47,232 bases of DNA. Source: Caulobacter sp. (GTDB lineage: Bacteria > Pseudomonadota > Alphaproteobacteria > Caulobacterales > Caulobacteraceae). Every line of letters begins with the position of its first letter. Position 1 is the first letter of the stretch. The notes beneath the pieces were generated by a model. That model made no database searches, was not told the origin of the DNA, and saw only the letters and a list, made by a program, of their open reading frames with translations. Of the stretch, positions 22,190 to 32,025 are shown one piece after another. The stretch covers positions 1-47,232 of the forward strand of contig JAUSMJ010000068.1 of the NCBI GenBank assembly GCA_030645575.1. Reading direction: 5' to 3'. The position numbers and the translations under genes were made by a program.

Positions 22190-23233
22190 ATGTCCATCTT
22201 CGAACGCTACCTGACCCTGTGGGTCGCTCTGTGCATCGTGGCCGGGGTGGCCCTGGGCCAGCTGTTCCCCGGCGCGGCCCAGGCCATCGGCGGGCTGGAG
22301 ATGGCGCGGGTCAACCTGCCGGTCGCCGGCCTGATCTGGCTGATGATCATCCCCATGCTGATGAAGGTCGATTTCGGCGCCATGCGCCAGGTCGGCCGCC
22401 ATTGGCGCGGCATCGGCGTGACCCTGTTCATCAACTGGGCGGTCAAGCCGTTCTCCATGGCCCTGCTGGCCTGGCTGTTCATCGGAACCCTGTTCCGGCC
22501 GCTGCTGCCGGCGGCGCAGATCGACAGCTACATCGCCGGGCTGATCATCCTGGCGGCCGCGCCCTGCACGGCCATGGTCTTCGTCTGGAGCAACCTGACC
22601 AAGGGCGAGCCGAACTTCACCCTCAGCCAGGTGGCGCTCAACGACACCATCATGGTGCTGGCCTTCGCCCCGATCGTCGCGCTGCTGCTGGGGCTGTCGG
22701 CGATCACCGTGCCGTGGGAGACGCTGCTGCTGTCGGTGGGCCTCTACATCGTCGCGCCGGTGATCCTCGCCCAGGTCGTCCGCCGCCTGCTGCTGGCCCG
22801 TGGCGAGGCCGCCCTGCAACGCGCGCTGGGCCGACTGGGACCGGTGTCGATCATGGCCCTGCTGGCCACCCTGGTGCTGCTGTTCGCCTTCCAGGGCGAG
22901 CAGATCATCGCCCAGCCGATGATCATCGCCCTGCTGGCCGCGCCGATCCTGATCCAGGTCTATTTCAACGCCGGTCTCGCCTATCTGCTGAACCGCGCGA
23001 CCGGCGAGGCGCACTGCGTGGCCGGCCCCTCGGCGCTGATCGGAGCGAGCAACTTCTTCGAGCTGGCCGTCGCCGCCGCCATCAGCCTGTTCGGCTTCCA
23101 GTCGGGCGCCGCCCTGGCCACGGTGGTCGGGGTGCTGGTCGAGGTGCCGGTCATGCTGACCGTGGTGGCCATCGTGAATCGCTCGAAGGGCTGGTACGAA
23201 CGCGGCCTCAAATCCCAGGGAGTCGCGCCATGA
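22190..23233 (+). CDS. acr3: Arsenite efflux transporter Acr3
   Basis: Acr3 pumps arsenite out across the inner membrane. The 347-residue protein has about ten membrane segments, starts MSIFERYLTLWVALCIVAGV and contains the family's conserved cysteine segment APCTAMVFVWSNLTKGEPNF and the matching region HCVAGPSALIGASNFFELAV. It belongs to the BASS-like Acr3 family and is not ArsB. The stop overlaps the start of the next gene by four bases (ATGA). Confidence 0.94.
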   Translation: MSIFERYLTLWVALCIVAGVALGQLFPGAAQAIGGLEMARVNLPVAGLIWLMIIPMLMKVDFGAMRQVGRHWRGIGVTLFINWAVKPFSMALLAWLFIGTLFRPLLPAAQIDSYIAGLIILAAAPCTAMVFVWSNLTKGEPNFTLSQVALNDTIMVLAFAPIVALLLGLSAITVPWETLLLSVGLYIVAPVILAQVVRRLLLARGEAALQRALGRLGPVSIMALLATLVLLFAFQGEQIIAQPMIIALLAAPILIQVYFNAGLAYLLNRATGEAHCVAGPSALIGASNFFELAVAAAISLFGFQSGAALATVVGVLVEVPVMLTVVAIVNRSKGWYERGLKSQGVAP

Positions 23234-23643
23234 CCAGCGCCGCCGTGACCATCTTCCACAATCCCGCCTGCGGCACCTCGCGCAACACCCTGGCCGCGAT
23301 CCGCCAGTCCGGCGTCGAGCCGACCGTGGTCGAGTACCTCAAGACCGGCTGGACGCGGCCGCAGCTGGAAAGCCTGCTGGCCACGATGGGCCAGACGCCG
23401 CGCGACATAATGCGGGTGCGGGGCACGCCGGCCGAGGATCTGGGCCTCACCGATCCGGCGGCGACCGACGACGCCATCCTCGACGCCATGGTCGCGCACC
23501 CGATCCTCGTCGAGCGGCCGATCGTGCGGACGGCGAAGGGCGTGGCCCTGTGCCGCCCCTCGGAGCGCGTGTTCGACCTTCTGGACCAGGTCCCGGCCGA
23601 ATTCGTCAAGGAAGACGGCGAGCGCGTGACTCCCGGTCACTGA
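23230..23643 (+). CDS. arsC: Arsenate reductase, glutaredoxin-coupled type
   Basis: The 137-residue protein belongs to the ArsC/Spx family: active-site cysteine 14 in IFHNPACGTSRNTL, then DIMRVRGTPAEDLGL, HPILVERPIVRTAKGVALCR with the catalytic arginines. E. coli ArsC works the same way with glutathione and glutaredoxin. Its presence beside a phosphatase-type reductase gives the operon two independent chemistries for one step. No terminator is visible in the 150 bp that follow. Confidence 0.92.
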   Translation: MTSAAVTIFHNPACGTSRNTLAAIRQSGVEPTVVEYLKTGWTRPQLESLLATMGQTPRDIMRVRGTPAEDLGLTDPAATDDAILDAMVAHPILVERPIVRTAKGVALCRPSERVFDLLDQVPAEFVKEDGERVTPGH

Positions 23644-23793
23644 ACGCAAGGGCGTGACAAAAGCGACGAAGCACCGAATATTGCTTGCGTTTCAGGCGCG
23701 CCGCCGGGCAGAAACGGCCCGTCGATTGCTGGGGAGCCTCCCAGCCGTGCCATTCTGACGCTTGTACGGCATCGTAAACTTAGTGGGGGAACG

Positions 23794-25227
23794 ATGCAGG
23801 AATTCGATCCCAGACGGCCGACAACCCGGATCGCGCCAAAGGTTCTGACCGCGATCGCCGGCCTGGGCGTGCTCGGCCTGTGCTGGAACCTCACCGCCGG
23901 CCCCAAATCGGCGGGCGTCCAGCCCCTGGACCGCGCGGCCCTCACCGCCCTGCAACACCTCGCCTTCGCCCGCGCCGAGGCTCAGCCCGGCTTCGACCAC
24001 GGCCAGAACATCAATGTCGAGGTCCGCCCCGGCGAGACGCTCGAGGCCGCCGTGCTGCGCAGCGGCGTGGCCCCCACCGACGCCCGCCTGGCCGTCCGCG
24101 TGCTGGCCCAGGCCATGGACACGGTGAACATCCGCGCCGGCATGGATTTCGTCGCCTCGGTCGCCAGGCCGCAAGACCGGCGCGGCCCCGCCCGGCTGAT
24201 CGGCCTGTCGATGCGCACGGGCGCGGCCAGCACCCTGACCGTCTCGCGCACCTTCGACGGCGCCCTGCGCCTGCGCGAGCTGGAAGAAACCGTCAAACCC
24301 GAGACCGTCGCCGCCTGCGGCCGGATGCAGGGCTCGTTCCACGAAAGCGCCAGCGCCATCGGGGCCAGTTCGGCGGTCGTCGCCGAGGCCTCCAAGCTGT
24401 TCGCGCACAAGATCGACTTCTCGCGCGACATCAAGGCGGGCGATCCGTTCTGCCTGGTGTTCGACCGCAAGGTCACCGAGAGCGGCCGGACCGTCGAGGC
24501 CGGCGGCCTGCAGTACGCCGAGGTCAAGGGCCAGCGCTTCTACGGCTTCACCCGCGCCGACGGGAAGCGGACCTTCCTCGACGCCATCGGCAAGAGCATC
24601 AAGGGCTTCCTGCTGCGCACGCCGGTCGATGGCGCCCGCATCACCTCCCGCTTCGGCCTGCGCCGTCACCCGATCCTCGGCTACAACAAGATGCACCAGG
24701 GCATCGACTTCGGCGTCGGCTCGGGCACGCCCGTGCTGTCCGCCGGCGACGGCGTGGTCGTCGAGGCCCGCCGCTGGGGCGGCTATGGCAACTGGATCCG
24801 CGTTCGCCATTCCGGCGGCTACGAAACCGGCTACGCGCACCTGTCGCGCTTCGGCAAGGGCCTGCGGCCCGGCATGCGCGTCAGCCAGGGCCAGCTGATC
24901 GGCTACGTCGGCTCGACCGGCGCCTCGACCGGCCCGCACCTGCACTACGAGGTCTGGCTCAAGGGCCGGCGGGTCAATCCGATGACGCGGATCCAGTCGG
25001 GCAACAGCGTCGATCCGCGCGACGTGGCCTCGTTCAACGCCACGAAGAAGCGCATCGAAGGCCTGATCGCCCCGCGCCGCACGGCGCTCGGCATCCCGGC
25101 CCCGGTCGTCACGCCGGCCAAGGGGACCGCGGTCGCCGCCGCGCCGGAGGAGGCCATCCCGACCAAGAAGCTGGCCCGCGCCGACTTCAGGGCCCCGCGC
25201 GCCGGCCTCAAGCCCCGCGCGGGCTGA
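23794..25227 (+). CDS. M23 (LytM) family metallopeptidase, membrane-anchored
   Basis: M23 enzymes cut peptidoglycan cross-bridges or, when inactive, activate amidases. The 477-residue protein has an N-terminal membrane anchor (VLTAIAGLGVLGLCWNLTAG), a LysM-like region (NINVEVRPGETLEAAVLRSG) and a complete LytM domain with zinc ligands in HQGIDFGVGSGTPV and HLHYEVW, so it is probably active. A Pro/Ala tail follows. GTGGGGGAACG precedes the ATG. Its job in envelope growth or division is inferred from the family. Confidence 0.9.
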   Translation: MQEFDPRRPTTRIAPKVLTAIAGLGVLGLCWNLTAGPKSAGVQPLDRAALTALQHLAFARAEAQPGFDHGQNINVEVRPGETLEAAVLRSGVAPTDARLAVRVLAQAMDTVNIRAGMDFVASVARPQDRRGPARLIGLSMRTGAASTLTVSRTFDGALRLRELEETVKPETVAACGRMQGSFHESASAIGASSAVVAEASKLFAHKIDFSRDIKAGDPFCLVFDRKVTESGRTVEAGGLQYAEVKGQRFYGFTRADGKRTFLDAIGKSIKGFLLRTPVDGARITSRFGLRRHPILGYNKMHQGIDFGVGSGTPVLSAGDGVVVEARRWGGYGNWIRVRHSGGYETGYAHLSRFGKGLRPGMRVSQGQLIGYVGSTGASTGPHLHYEVWLKGRRVNPMTRIQSGNSVDPRDVASFNATKKRIEGLIAPRRTALGIPAPVVTPAKGTAVAAAPEEAIPTKKLARADFRAPRAGLKPRAG

Positions 25228-25300
25228 GGTCATCGACAGGACGCGGCCCGGCGCTGTAAACAGCGGCCCCCTCCCGCCCGCTGCTTCCGGATAGCCTCCC

Positions 25301-26377
25301 TTGCGTCTTCCCCAGGCCCGCCTCGACCAGGTGCTCGACCGTTTCCGCGAGATCGAGGCGCGCATGGGCGCGGCCACCGAGGGGCCGGAGATCGTCCGCC
25401 TGTCGAAGGAGCACGCGGAGCTGAGGCCGGTCGCCGAGGCCGTGCGGGCGCTGGAAAAGGTGCTGGCCGAGAAGCCCGAGCTGGAGGTGATGGCCGCCGA
25501 CGCCGATCCGGAGATCTCCGAACTGGCCCGCGACGAGCTGGAGCGGCTGGAGGCCAGGCTGCCCGACATGGAGCGCGACGTCGCCCTGCTGCTGGCCCCG
25601 CGCGACAAGGACGAGAACGCCTCGGCCATCCTGGAGGTGCGCGCCGGCACGGGCGGCGACGAGGCGGCCCTGTTCGCCGGCGACCTGTTCCGCATGTACC
25701 AGCGCTATGCCGCCGGCCGCGGCTGGAAGGTTGAGATCGACAGCATCTCCGAAGGCGAGATGGGCGGCTACAAGGAAATCATCGCCTCGATCACCGGCGA
25801 CGGCGTGTTCGGCCGGCTGAAGTTCGAGAGCGGCGTGCACCGGGTCCAGCGCGTGCCGGCGACCGAGGCCCAGGGCCGCATCCACACCAGCGCCGCCACC
25901 ATCGCCGTGCTGCCCGAGGTGGAGGACGTCGAGATCGAGATCAACGACGTCGACCTGCGCATCGACACCTATCGCTCCAGCGGCGCCGGCGGCCAGCACG
26001 TCAACAAGACCGACTCGGCCGTGCGCATCACCCACCTGCCGACCGGCATCGTGGTGACCAGCTCGGAAAAGTCGCAGCACGAGAACCGCCGCAAGGCGAT
26101 GAAGAACCTCAAGGCCCGGCTCTACGATATGCAGCGCGAGGCCCTCGACACGGCCCGCTCCGACGCCCGCAAGGCCCAGGTCGGCTCCGGCGACCGCTCC
26201 GAACGTATCCGCACCTACAACTATCCGCAGGGCCGGGTGACCGACCACCGCATCAACCTGACGCTCTACAACCTGCCCAAGATCATGGAGGGCGAGGCGC
26301 TCGACGACGTCATCGACCCCCTGATCGCCGAGGACCAGGCCGCGCGCCTGGCGACGCTGGAAGACAGCTTCGGATAG
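25301..26377 (+). CDS. prfA: Peptide chain release factor 1
   Basis: RF1 ends translation at UAA and UAG. The 358-residue protein has the PCRF domain ([22 protein letters not shown]) and the peptidyl-hydrolysis motif GGQ in [20 protein letters not shown], with the RF1-type C-terminus ([20 protein letters not shown]). TTG at 25301 is the start that gives the usual N-terminus [14 protein letters not shown]; no ATG is suitable. prmC, whose product methylates the GGQ glutamine, lies nearby but is separated by a MOSC gene and a repeat. Confidence 0.95.
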   Translation: MRLPQARLDQVLDRFREIEARMGAATEGPEIVRLSKEHAELRPVAEAVRALEKVLAEKPELEVMAADADPEISELARDELERLEARLPDMERDVALLLAPRDKDENASAILEVRAGTGGDEAALFAGDLFRMYQRYAAGRGWKVEIDSISEGEMGGYKEIIASITGDGVFGRLKFESGVHRVQRVPATEAQGRIHTSAATIAVLPEVEDVEIEINDVDLRIDTYRSSGAGGQHVNKTDSAVRITHLPTGIVVTSSEKSQHENRRKAMKNLKARLYDMQREALDTARSDARKAQVGSGDRSERIRTYNYPQGRVTDHRINLTLYNLPKIMEGEALDDVIDPLIAEDQAARLATLEDSFG

Positions 26378-26406
26378 GTCTCGTCCGGAGCCGGTCACAA
26401 CAAACG

Positions 26407-26531
26407 CCGTCATGGCCCGGCTTGTCCGGGCCACCCATGCGTGACCTGTCAGAGGGTGAAGTCACGTCGCCGCCGTGTCCTTCGGATGCCACGATGTTCA
26501 TGGGTGGCCCGGACGAGCCGGGCCATGACGG
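26407..26531. repeat. Inverted repeat with 33-bp arms (GTCATGGCCCGGCT family)
   Basis: The left arm (26407-26439) and right arm (26499-26531) match at 32 of 33 positions in opposite orientation, with 59 bp between. Each arm contains its own small palindrome (CCCGG-CTTGT-CCGGG). Similar GGCCCGG-type intergenic repeats are widespread in alphaproteobacteria. It fills the gap between prfA and the MOSC gene. Confidence 0.8.
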
Positions 26532-26583
26532 TGGAAAACTGGATACGCTTGCTCCCGGCACGTCGCTGAGGCACTCACCACCC

Positions 26584-27348
26584 ATGAAAGCCACCGTCTC
26601 CGCCCTCTACCGCCACCCCGTGAAGGGCTTCACGCCCGAGCGGCTGGCGGCGGCCGAGCTGGCGGTCGGCGAGACCTTCCCGGGCGACCGGATGTATGCG
26701 GTGGAGGTCGGCGACTGCGGCTTTGACCCCGCCGCGCCGGCTTTCGTGCCCAAGACCCGCTTCGCCGTGCTGGCCCATATCGCCGAGGTGGCCAGGGCCC
26801 GCACCCGCTATGACGACACGACCGGCGTGTTTCACGCGACCGCGCCGGGCTTTCCCGATTTCGCCGGCGACCTGACCGGCGAGGCCGGCCGCGCGGCCTT
26901 CGCGGCCTGGCTGATCGACCTGCTGGGCGAGGAGGCCCGCGGCCCCCTGAAGGTGCTGCGGGCGCCGGGCGGCTGGCGGTTCACCGACCATCCGCTGGGC
27001 CATGTGTCGATCATCAACCTGGCCAGCGTGCGCGACCTGGAACAGCGCCTCGGCCGGCCGCTCGATCCGCTGCGCTTCCGGGCCAACCTCTATGTCGGGG
27101 GCTGGCCGGCCTGGGCCGAGAACGACTGGAAGGACCGCACGCTGCGGATCGGCGGGGCGACCGCCACGGTGTTCAAGCCAATCGTCCGTTGCGCGGCGAC
27201 CCACGTCGATCCGGCCACGGCGATGCGCGACATCGAGGTGGTCAAGGCGCTGTTCGACCACTATGGCCACACCCTCTGCGGCCTCTATGTGCAGACCACC
27301 GCCGCCGGCCGCGTGGCCGAGGGCGACGTCCTGGAGCTGATGGCGTGA
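26584..27348 (+). CDS. MOSC domain protein
   Basis: MOSC proteins bind molybdenum cofactor or related sulfur-bearing ligands through a conserved cysteine. The 254-residue product has the MOSC N-terminal barrel (VSALYRHPVKGFTPERLAAA, GETFPGDRMYAV) and the MOSC core with the conserved cysteine in FKPIVRCAATHVDP. The enzymatic reaction is not known for this group. The ATG at 26584 directly follows the repeat element. The stop overlaps the prmC start (GTGA). Confidence 0.87.
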   Translation: MKATVSALYRHPVKGFTPERLAAAELAVGETFPGDRMYAVEVGDCGFDPAAPAFVPKTRFAVLAHIAEVARARTRYDDTTGVFHATAPGFPDFAGDLTGEAGRAAFAAWLIDLLGEEARGPLKVLRAPGGWRFTDHPLGHVSIINLASVRDLEQRLGRPLDPLRFRANLYVGGWPAWAENDWKDRTLRIGGATATVFKPIVRCAATHVDPATAMRDIEVVKALFDHYGHTLCGLYVQTTAAGRVAEGDVLELMA

Positions 27349-28250
27349 CGACCCTTGTGAAGGCCTGGAAGGCCGGCCGCGAGCGGCTGGAGGCCGTCGG
27401 CATCGACCAGCCGGCGATCGACGCGCGGCTGATGCTGGAGGCCGCCGCCGAGGTCAGCCGGCTGGAGATCGTCACCGAGCCCTATCGCGAGCTGACCGCC
27501 GGGCAGGAGGCCGTCTACGACGCCTTCCTCGAGCGCCGCGGCCGCCGCGAGCCGGTCAGCCACATCCTTGGCCGCAAGGGCTTCTGGAAGATCATGCTGA
27601 ACGTCAACAGCAAGGTCCTGACCCCCCGCCCCGACACCGAGGTGATCGTCGATGAGGCGCTGAAGGCGTTTCCCGAGACCATGGCCTTCAGCGTGCTGGA
27701 CCTGGGCGTCGGTTCGGGCGCGATCCTGCTGGCCATCCTCGCCGAACGGCCGGCCGCGCGGGGGCTGGGGGTCGATATCTCCGAAGACGCCCTGGCCGTA
27801 GCGCGGGAGAACGCGGCCAACCTCGACCTCGACGGCCGCACGGCCCTGCTGCGCGGCGACTGGACGGCGGGGCTCGGCGACGCCGGCTTCGACCTGGTGG
27901 TGGCCAACCCGCCCTACATCCCCAGCGCGGTGATCGAGACGCTGGAGCCGGAGGTGCGCGACCACGACCCGCGGCTGGCGCTGGACGGCGGCCCCGACGG
28001 CCTGGACCCCTATCGCGTGCTGGCGGCGGAGATCCTGCGCGTGCTGCGGCCCGGCGGCATGTTCGCCGTGGAGATCGGCCACGACCAGAGCGTCGCCGTC
28101 GAGGCCCTGTTCCGCCAGGCCGGCGCGAGCGGCGTTCGGACGATCAAGGATCTGGGCCTGCGCGACCGGGTCGTCGCCGGTTCCAAATACCCCTTGGAAA
28201 CAGGGGCCCGAGGCGCTACATCTGACTCGTCCCCACTCAGAACGCCGTAG
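27345..28250 (+). CDS. prmC: Release factor glutamine methyltransferase PrmC
   Basis: PrmC methylates the glutamine of the GGQ motif in RF1 and RF2. The 301-residue protein has the N-terminal helical domain that grips the factor, SAM motif I VLDLGVGSGAILLAILAERP, acidic GVDISEDALAVAREN and the catalytic NPPYIP motif. GTG at 27345 overlaps the stop of the MOSC gene. The product acts on the protein encoded by prfA just upstream. Confidence 0.94.
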   Translation: MTTLVKAWKAGRERLEAVGIDQPAIDARLMLEAAAEVSRLEIVTEPYRELTAGQEAVYDAFLERRGRREPVSHILGRKGFWKIMLNVNSKVLTPRPDTEVIVDEALKAFPETMAFSVLDLGVGSGAILLAILAERPAARGLGVDISEDALAVARENAANLDLDGRTALLRGDWTAGLGDAGFDLVVANPPYIPSAVIETLEPEVRDHDPRLALDGGPDGLDPYRVLAAEILRVLRPGGMFAVEIGHDQSVAVEALFRQAGASGVRTIKDLGLRDRVVAGSKYPLETGARGATSDSSPLRTP

Positions 28251-28443
28251 AGATTGATCGCAATCGACGGCGGGCGCGCGAGGTCCCATGAGGACCGGGT
28301 CGCGGCGCTGAAAGCCGGGCGGGGACGAAGAACAGCGTCTTTTTCGAAACAACAAAGCGGGCGGCAAGCCCGAACCAGTATCCAGAACCGGCCCGCGCCA
28401 CCGACCAATGCGTCGTGCGCCGGCCGGCAGGTCGAAGGGTAAA

Positions 28444-29367
28444 ATGAGAGATTTCAAGGGTATGAAGCGTCAGCGCGGCCGCAATCGCGGCGGCGGCAGT
28501 GGCGGTAACCAGGGCGGCAAACCCCAACACAACGCCAACCGGGCGTTCGATTCCAACGGTCCCGAGGGCATCAAGGTGCGCGGCGCCGCGCAGGGTGTCT
28601 TCGAGAAGTACCAGCAACTGTCGCGCGACGCCGGTTCGGCCGGCGACCGGGTGCTGGCCGAGAACTATCTGCAGCACGCCGAACACTATTTCCGCACGCT
28701 GCGGGCCATGCAGCCGCACCGGCCTGTGTCGGACATCGTCGGGCGCGAACAGTTCGCCTCCGGCTTCGACATCGATTTCGAGGCCGAACCGGGCGATCCG
28801 CCCGAGGGCGGCTATGTCGAGCAGACCGAGGCCGCCGAGCCGGAGGGCCAGCGCGATGGCAATCGGGACGGTCAGCGTTCCGAGGGCCGCCAGCGCGACG
28901 GCCAGCAGCGCTACGAAGGTCGTGATCGCCAGCGCGACGACCGGCCACAACGGGACGATCGCCCGCAGCGGGATGACCGCCCGCGCGACGAGCGGCCCCG
29001 CGACGACAGACCCCGCGAGCCCCGCGAGGACCGTCCGCGCCAGGAAGGCGAGACCACCGGCCGCCGCGACCGTTGGCGGGAGCGCGACGAACGCCGCGAC
29101 CGCGAACGGGCCGAAGCCGCCCGTGACCCGCTGCCCGTGGTCGAGCCCCAGGCCGCCGCGCCTCTGGCCCCCGAGCCGGCCGCCAGCGAGTCGCCCCGCC
29201 TGCGGGGCCAGGACGGCGCCGTGAGCGAACTGCCCGCCTTCCTCGGCCGTCCGGCCGCGGCCAGCGAGGACGCGCCCGCCGAAGAGGCCAAGAAACCCCG
29301 CCGCCGCCGCGCCCCGCGCACCTTCGAAGGCGGCGAAGCGGCCAAGCCAGAGACGGAAGAGGCTTAG
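28444..29367 (+). CDS. DUF4167 protein with arginine-rich low-complexity region
   Basis: The 307-residue protein has the DUF4167 domain at its N-terminus (NRAFDSNGPEGIKVRGAAQG, VFEKYQQLSRDAGSAGDRVL, AENYLQHAEHYFRTL), then an acidic link and a long disordered stretch of RDDRPQ-type repeats (about residues 140-225), and a basic C-terminus. The domain is found across alphaproteobacteria, next to prmC in several genomes; its function is unknown. The charged repeats suggest nucleic-acid or ribosome binding, which is inference. The ATG at 28444 gives MRDFKGMKRQRGRNRGG; the 190-bp gap before it shows no clear feature. Confidence 0.85.
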   Translation: MRDFKGMKRQRGRNRGGGSGGNQGGKPQHNANRAFDSNGPEGIKVRGAAQGVFEKYQQLSRDAGSAGDRVLAENYLQHAEHYFRTLRAMQPHRPVSDIVGREQFASGFDIDFEAEPGDPPEGGYVEQTEAAEPEGQRDGNRDGQRSEGRQRDGQQRYEGRDRQRDDRPQRDDRPQRDDRPRDERPRDDRPREPREDRPRQEGETTGRRDRWRERDERRDRERAEAARDPLPVVEPQAAAPLAPEPAASESPRLRGQDGAVSELPAFLGRPAAASEDAPAEEAKKPRRRRAPRTFEGGEAAKPETEEA

Positions 29368-29375
29368 AAACTTCG

Positions 29376-29500
29376 CTCTCCCTGTTGGGAGAGCTGTCAG
29401 CCCGGAGGGCTGACTGAGAGGGATGCGCTGGTGTCGGCCGACGGTGGCGCATCCCTCACCACCATCCTTCGGATGGTCCCCCTCTCCCAAGTGGGAGAGG
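29376..29500. repeat. Inverted pair of double-hairpin repeats (CTCTCCC...GGGAGAG type)
   Basis: The left unit (29376-29422) has two stem-loops: CTCTCCC-TGTT-GGGAGAG and CAGCCC-GGA-GGGCTG, then GAGAGGG. The right unit (29453-29500) is the same design on the other strand. They are tied together by GGGATGCGC (29420-29428) and GCGCATCCC (29447-29455). It stands between the convergent ends of the DUF4167 and hydrolase genes and could fold in either transcript. Confidence 0.75.
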
Positions 29501-29501
29501 T

Positions 29502-30335
29502 CTATGGCTCCGCCATCCCCGCCGCCGTTTCCAGCGCCCCGACCAGGGCCGGGACGCAGCAGGCGTTGAGGAAGTGGTCGCCGGCCGGGACCGTGATCAT
29601 CGCCGTGGGCGCCGATCCCCGGCTGGCGGCGAGCGCCCGGGCCGAGGCGAGCGGCACGAAGGTGTCGGCCTCGCCGTGCAACACCACCACCGGAACCTTC
29701 AGCCCGGCCAGCGCCGCCCGCGCGGCCGGCAGCTGGGGCGCCTGGCCGCGCACCTCGGCGATGGAATTCTTCAGGTCGCGCGGCAGCATCGGCCGGACCA
29801 TGCCGCCCAGCCCCGTCAGACGCCGCGCCGTCCGCCCGCGCTCGCCATAGAACGGGCTCATCAGCACCAGGGCCTGAACCCTGTCCGGATAACGCGCGGC
29901 CATCAAGGTGGCGATCGGCGCGCCATAGGACTGGCCGACCAGGATCACCCTCTGGCCGGGCGCGGCGTCCAGCATGGCCGACAGCGCCTCGGCCTGGTCG
30001 CCGATCGAACCGACCACGCCCCGCGGCTCGCTCTGGGCGAAACCCGGGCGGTCGGCGACGATCATCGTGAACCGCTCGGGCAGGGCCGCCAGCACCGGCG
30101 CCCAGTATTCCGACCAGGACGGCGTGCCGGTGACGACCACCACCTTCCAGGGCGCCGTCCGCGGCGTCTCCAGCGCCGACAGTCGCCAGGGATGGCCGCC
30201 GGCCTGGACCGCCACCCGCTCCATGGTCCCGGCCGGATAGTCGGCCGACGTCGGATACCGCTCAACGCTGGCGGCGCAGGCGGCCAGACCGACCGTGAGA
30301 GCGGACGCGGCGACAAGGCGGGCGATGCGGCGCAT
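29502..30335 (-). CDS. Alpha/beta hydrolase lipoprotein
   Basis: The 277-residue product has a lipoprotein signal (MRRIARLVAASALTVGLAAC) whose lipobox LAAC places the mature protein at the membrane. The hydrolase fold shows the nucleophile elbow GQSYG, the acid in HGEADTFVPL and the histidine in AGDHF. Nothing fixes the substrate; an esterase or lipase-like role is likely. The region upstream is filled with palindromic repeats and no clear promoter can be seen there. Confidence 0.85.
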   Translation of the reverse strand: MRRIARLVAASALTVGLAACAASVERYPTSADYPAGTMERVAVQAGGHPWRLSALETPRTAPWKVVVVTGTPSWSEYWAPVLAALPERFTMIVADRPGFAQSEPRGVVGSIGDQAEALSAMLDAAPGQRVILVGQSYGAPIATLMAARYPDRVQALVLMSPFYGERGRTARRLTGLGGMVRPMLPRDLKNSIAEVRGQAPQLPAARAALAGLKVPVVVLHGEADTFVPLASARALAASRGSAPTAMITVPAGDHFLNACCVPALVGALETAAGMAEP

Positions 30336-30348
30336 GGAACGTCTCCGG

Positions 30349-30532
30349 GAGCAGGATTGGCTGTCCCTTGGGACTGCCTATCCTGTTCCCAATCCGCGCC
30401 GGATTGAAGTTAAGCCTTGGTCATGGAGGCTCGGCGGGGACAGGACCAGCTGTCCCTCGGGACGGCTTGTCCTGTTCCGGCCGGCGCCGCGGGACTGGCT
30501 ATCCAGTCCCGAGGGACAGGATAGCCAGTCCC
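30349..30532. repeat. Array of three CCCTTGGGAC-family hairpins
   Basis: Three palindromes stand in a row. The first spans 30354-30387, with CAGGATTGGC and GCCTATCCTG around GTCCCTTGGGAC. The second is near 30440-30472, with ACAGGAC and GTCCTGT around GTCCCTCGGGAC. The third has perfect 14-bp arms GGGACTGGCTATCC (30491-30504) and GGATAGCCAGTCCC (30519-30532). Together they fill the gap between the nitronate monooxygenase stop and the hydrolase start. Their core is the same as in the copies at 11601 and 14019. Confidence 0.8.
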
Positions 30533-30539
30533 CGCCGTC

Positions 30540-31595
<1,056 letters not shown>

Positions 31596-31617
31596 TCAGG
31601 CAAGAGGCCGTTCGAGG

Positions 31618-32025
31618 TCAGTCGGCCAGGAATTCTTCCAGCTCGATGGTTCGTTCGACCGTGCGCTGGAGCATGCACATGTTGGCGGTGATCGTGGACA
31701 TCGAGCCCCAGTCGGGGCTGTAGCGCGACTGGCAGTCGGCGTCGCGGAAGGCGATCCAGGCGCGCTGGGCCTTCTGCAGGCCGGCCTTCTGGTCGGGCGT
31801 CATGCCGGCGATCAAGGCGCGGTAGGCCGCGTTCAGGGCCGCGTCCTGGACCTGCATCTCGACGCCGACGCACTGGACCATGCCCATGGTCGAGGCGCCA
31901 TCGGGCGAGTCGAGGCAGGCTTGGAAGGCCGGCGTGTAGCGGGCTTCGATCTTGACGGCGTCGACCGCCAGCGCGGGGGTGGCGACCAAGGCGCCAAGCG
32001 CCGCCAGAGCCAGGGCCTTCCTCAC
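31618..32025 (-). CDS. LprI-like periplasmic protein (DUF1311)
   Basis: The 135-residue product has a signal peptide (MRKALALAALGALVATPALA) and the LprI/DUF1311 pattern: cysteines in FQACLDSPDG, MVQCVGVEMQVQDAALNAAYR, WIAFRDADCQSRY and MCMLQRTVERTIELE. Mycobacterial LprI inhibits lysozyme; here the function is unproven. GTG at 32025 overlaps the accA stop, so it is translated from the accA transcript. Confidence 0.82.
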   Translation of the reverse strand: MRKALALAALGALVATPALAVDAVKIEARYTPAFQACLDSPDGASTMGMVQCVGVEMQVQDAALNAAYRALIAGMTPDQKAGLQKAQRAWIAFRDADCQSRYSPDWGSMSTITANMCMLQRTVERTIELEEFLAD

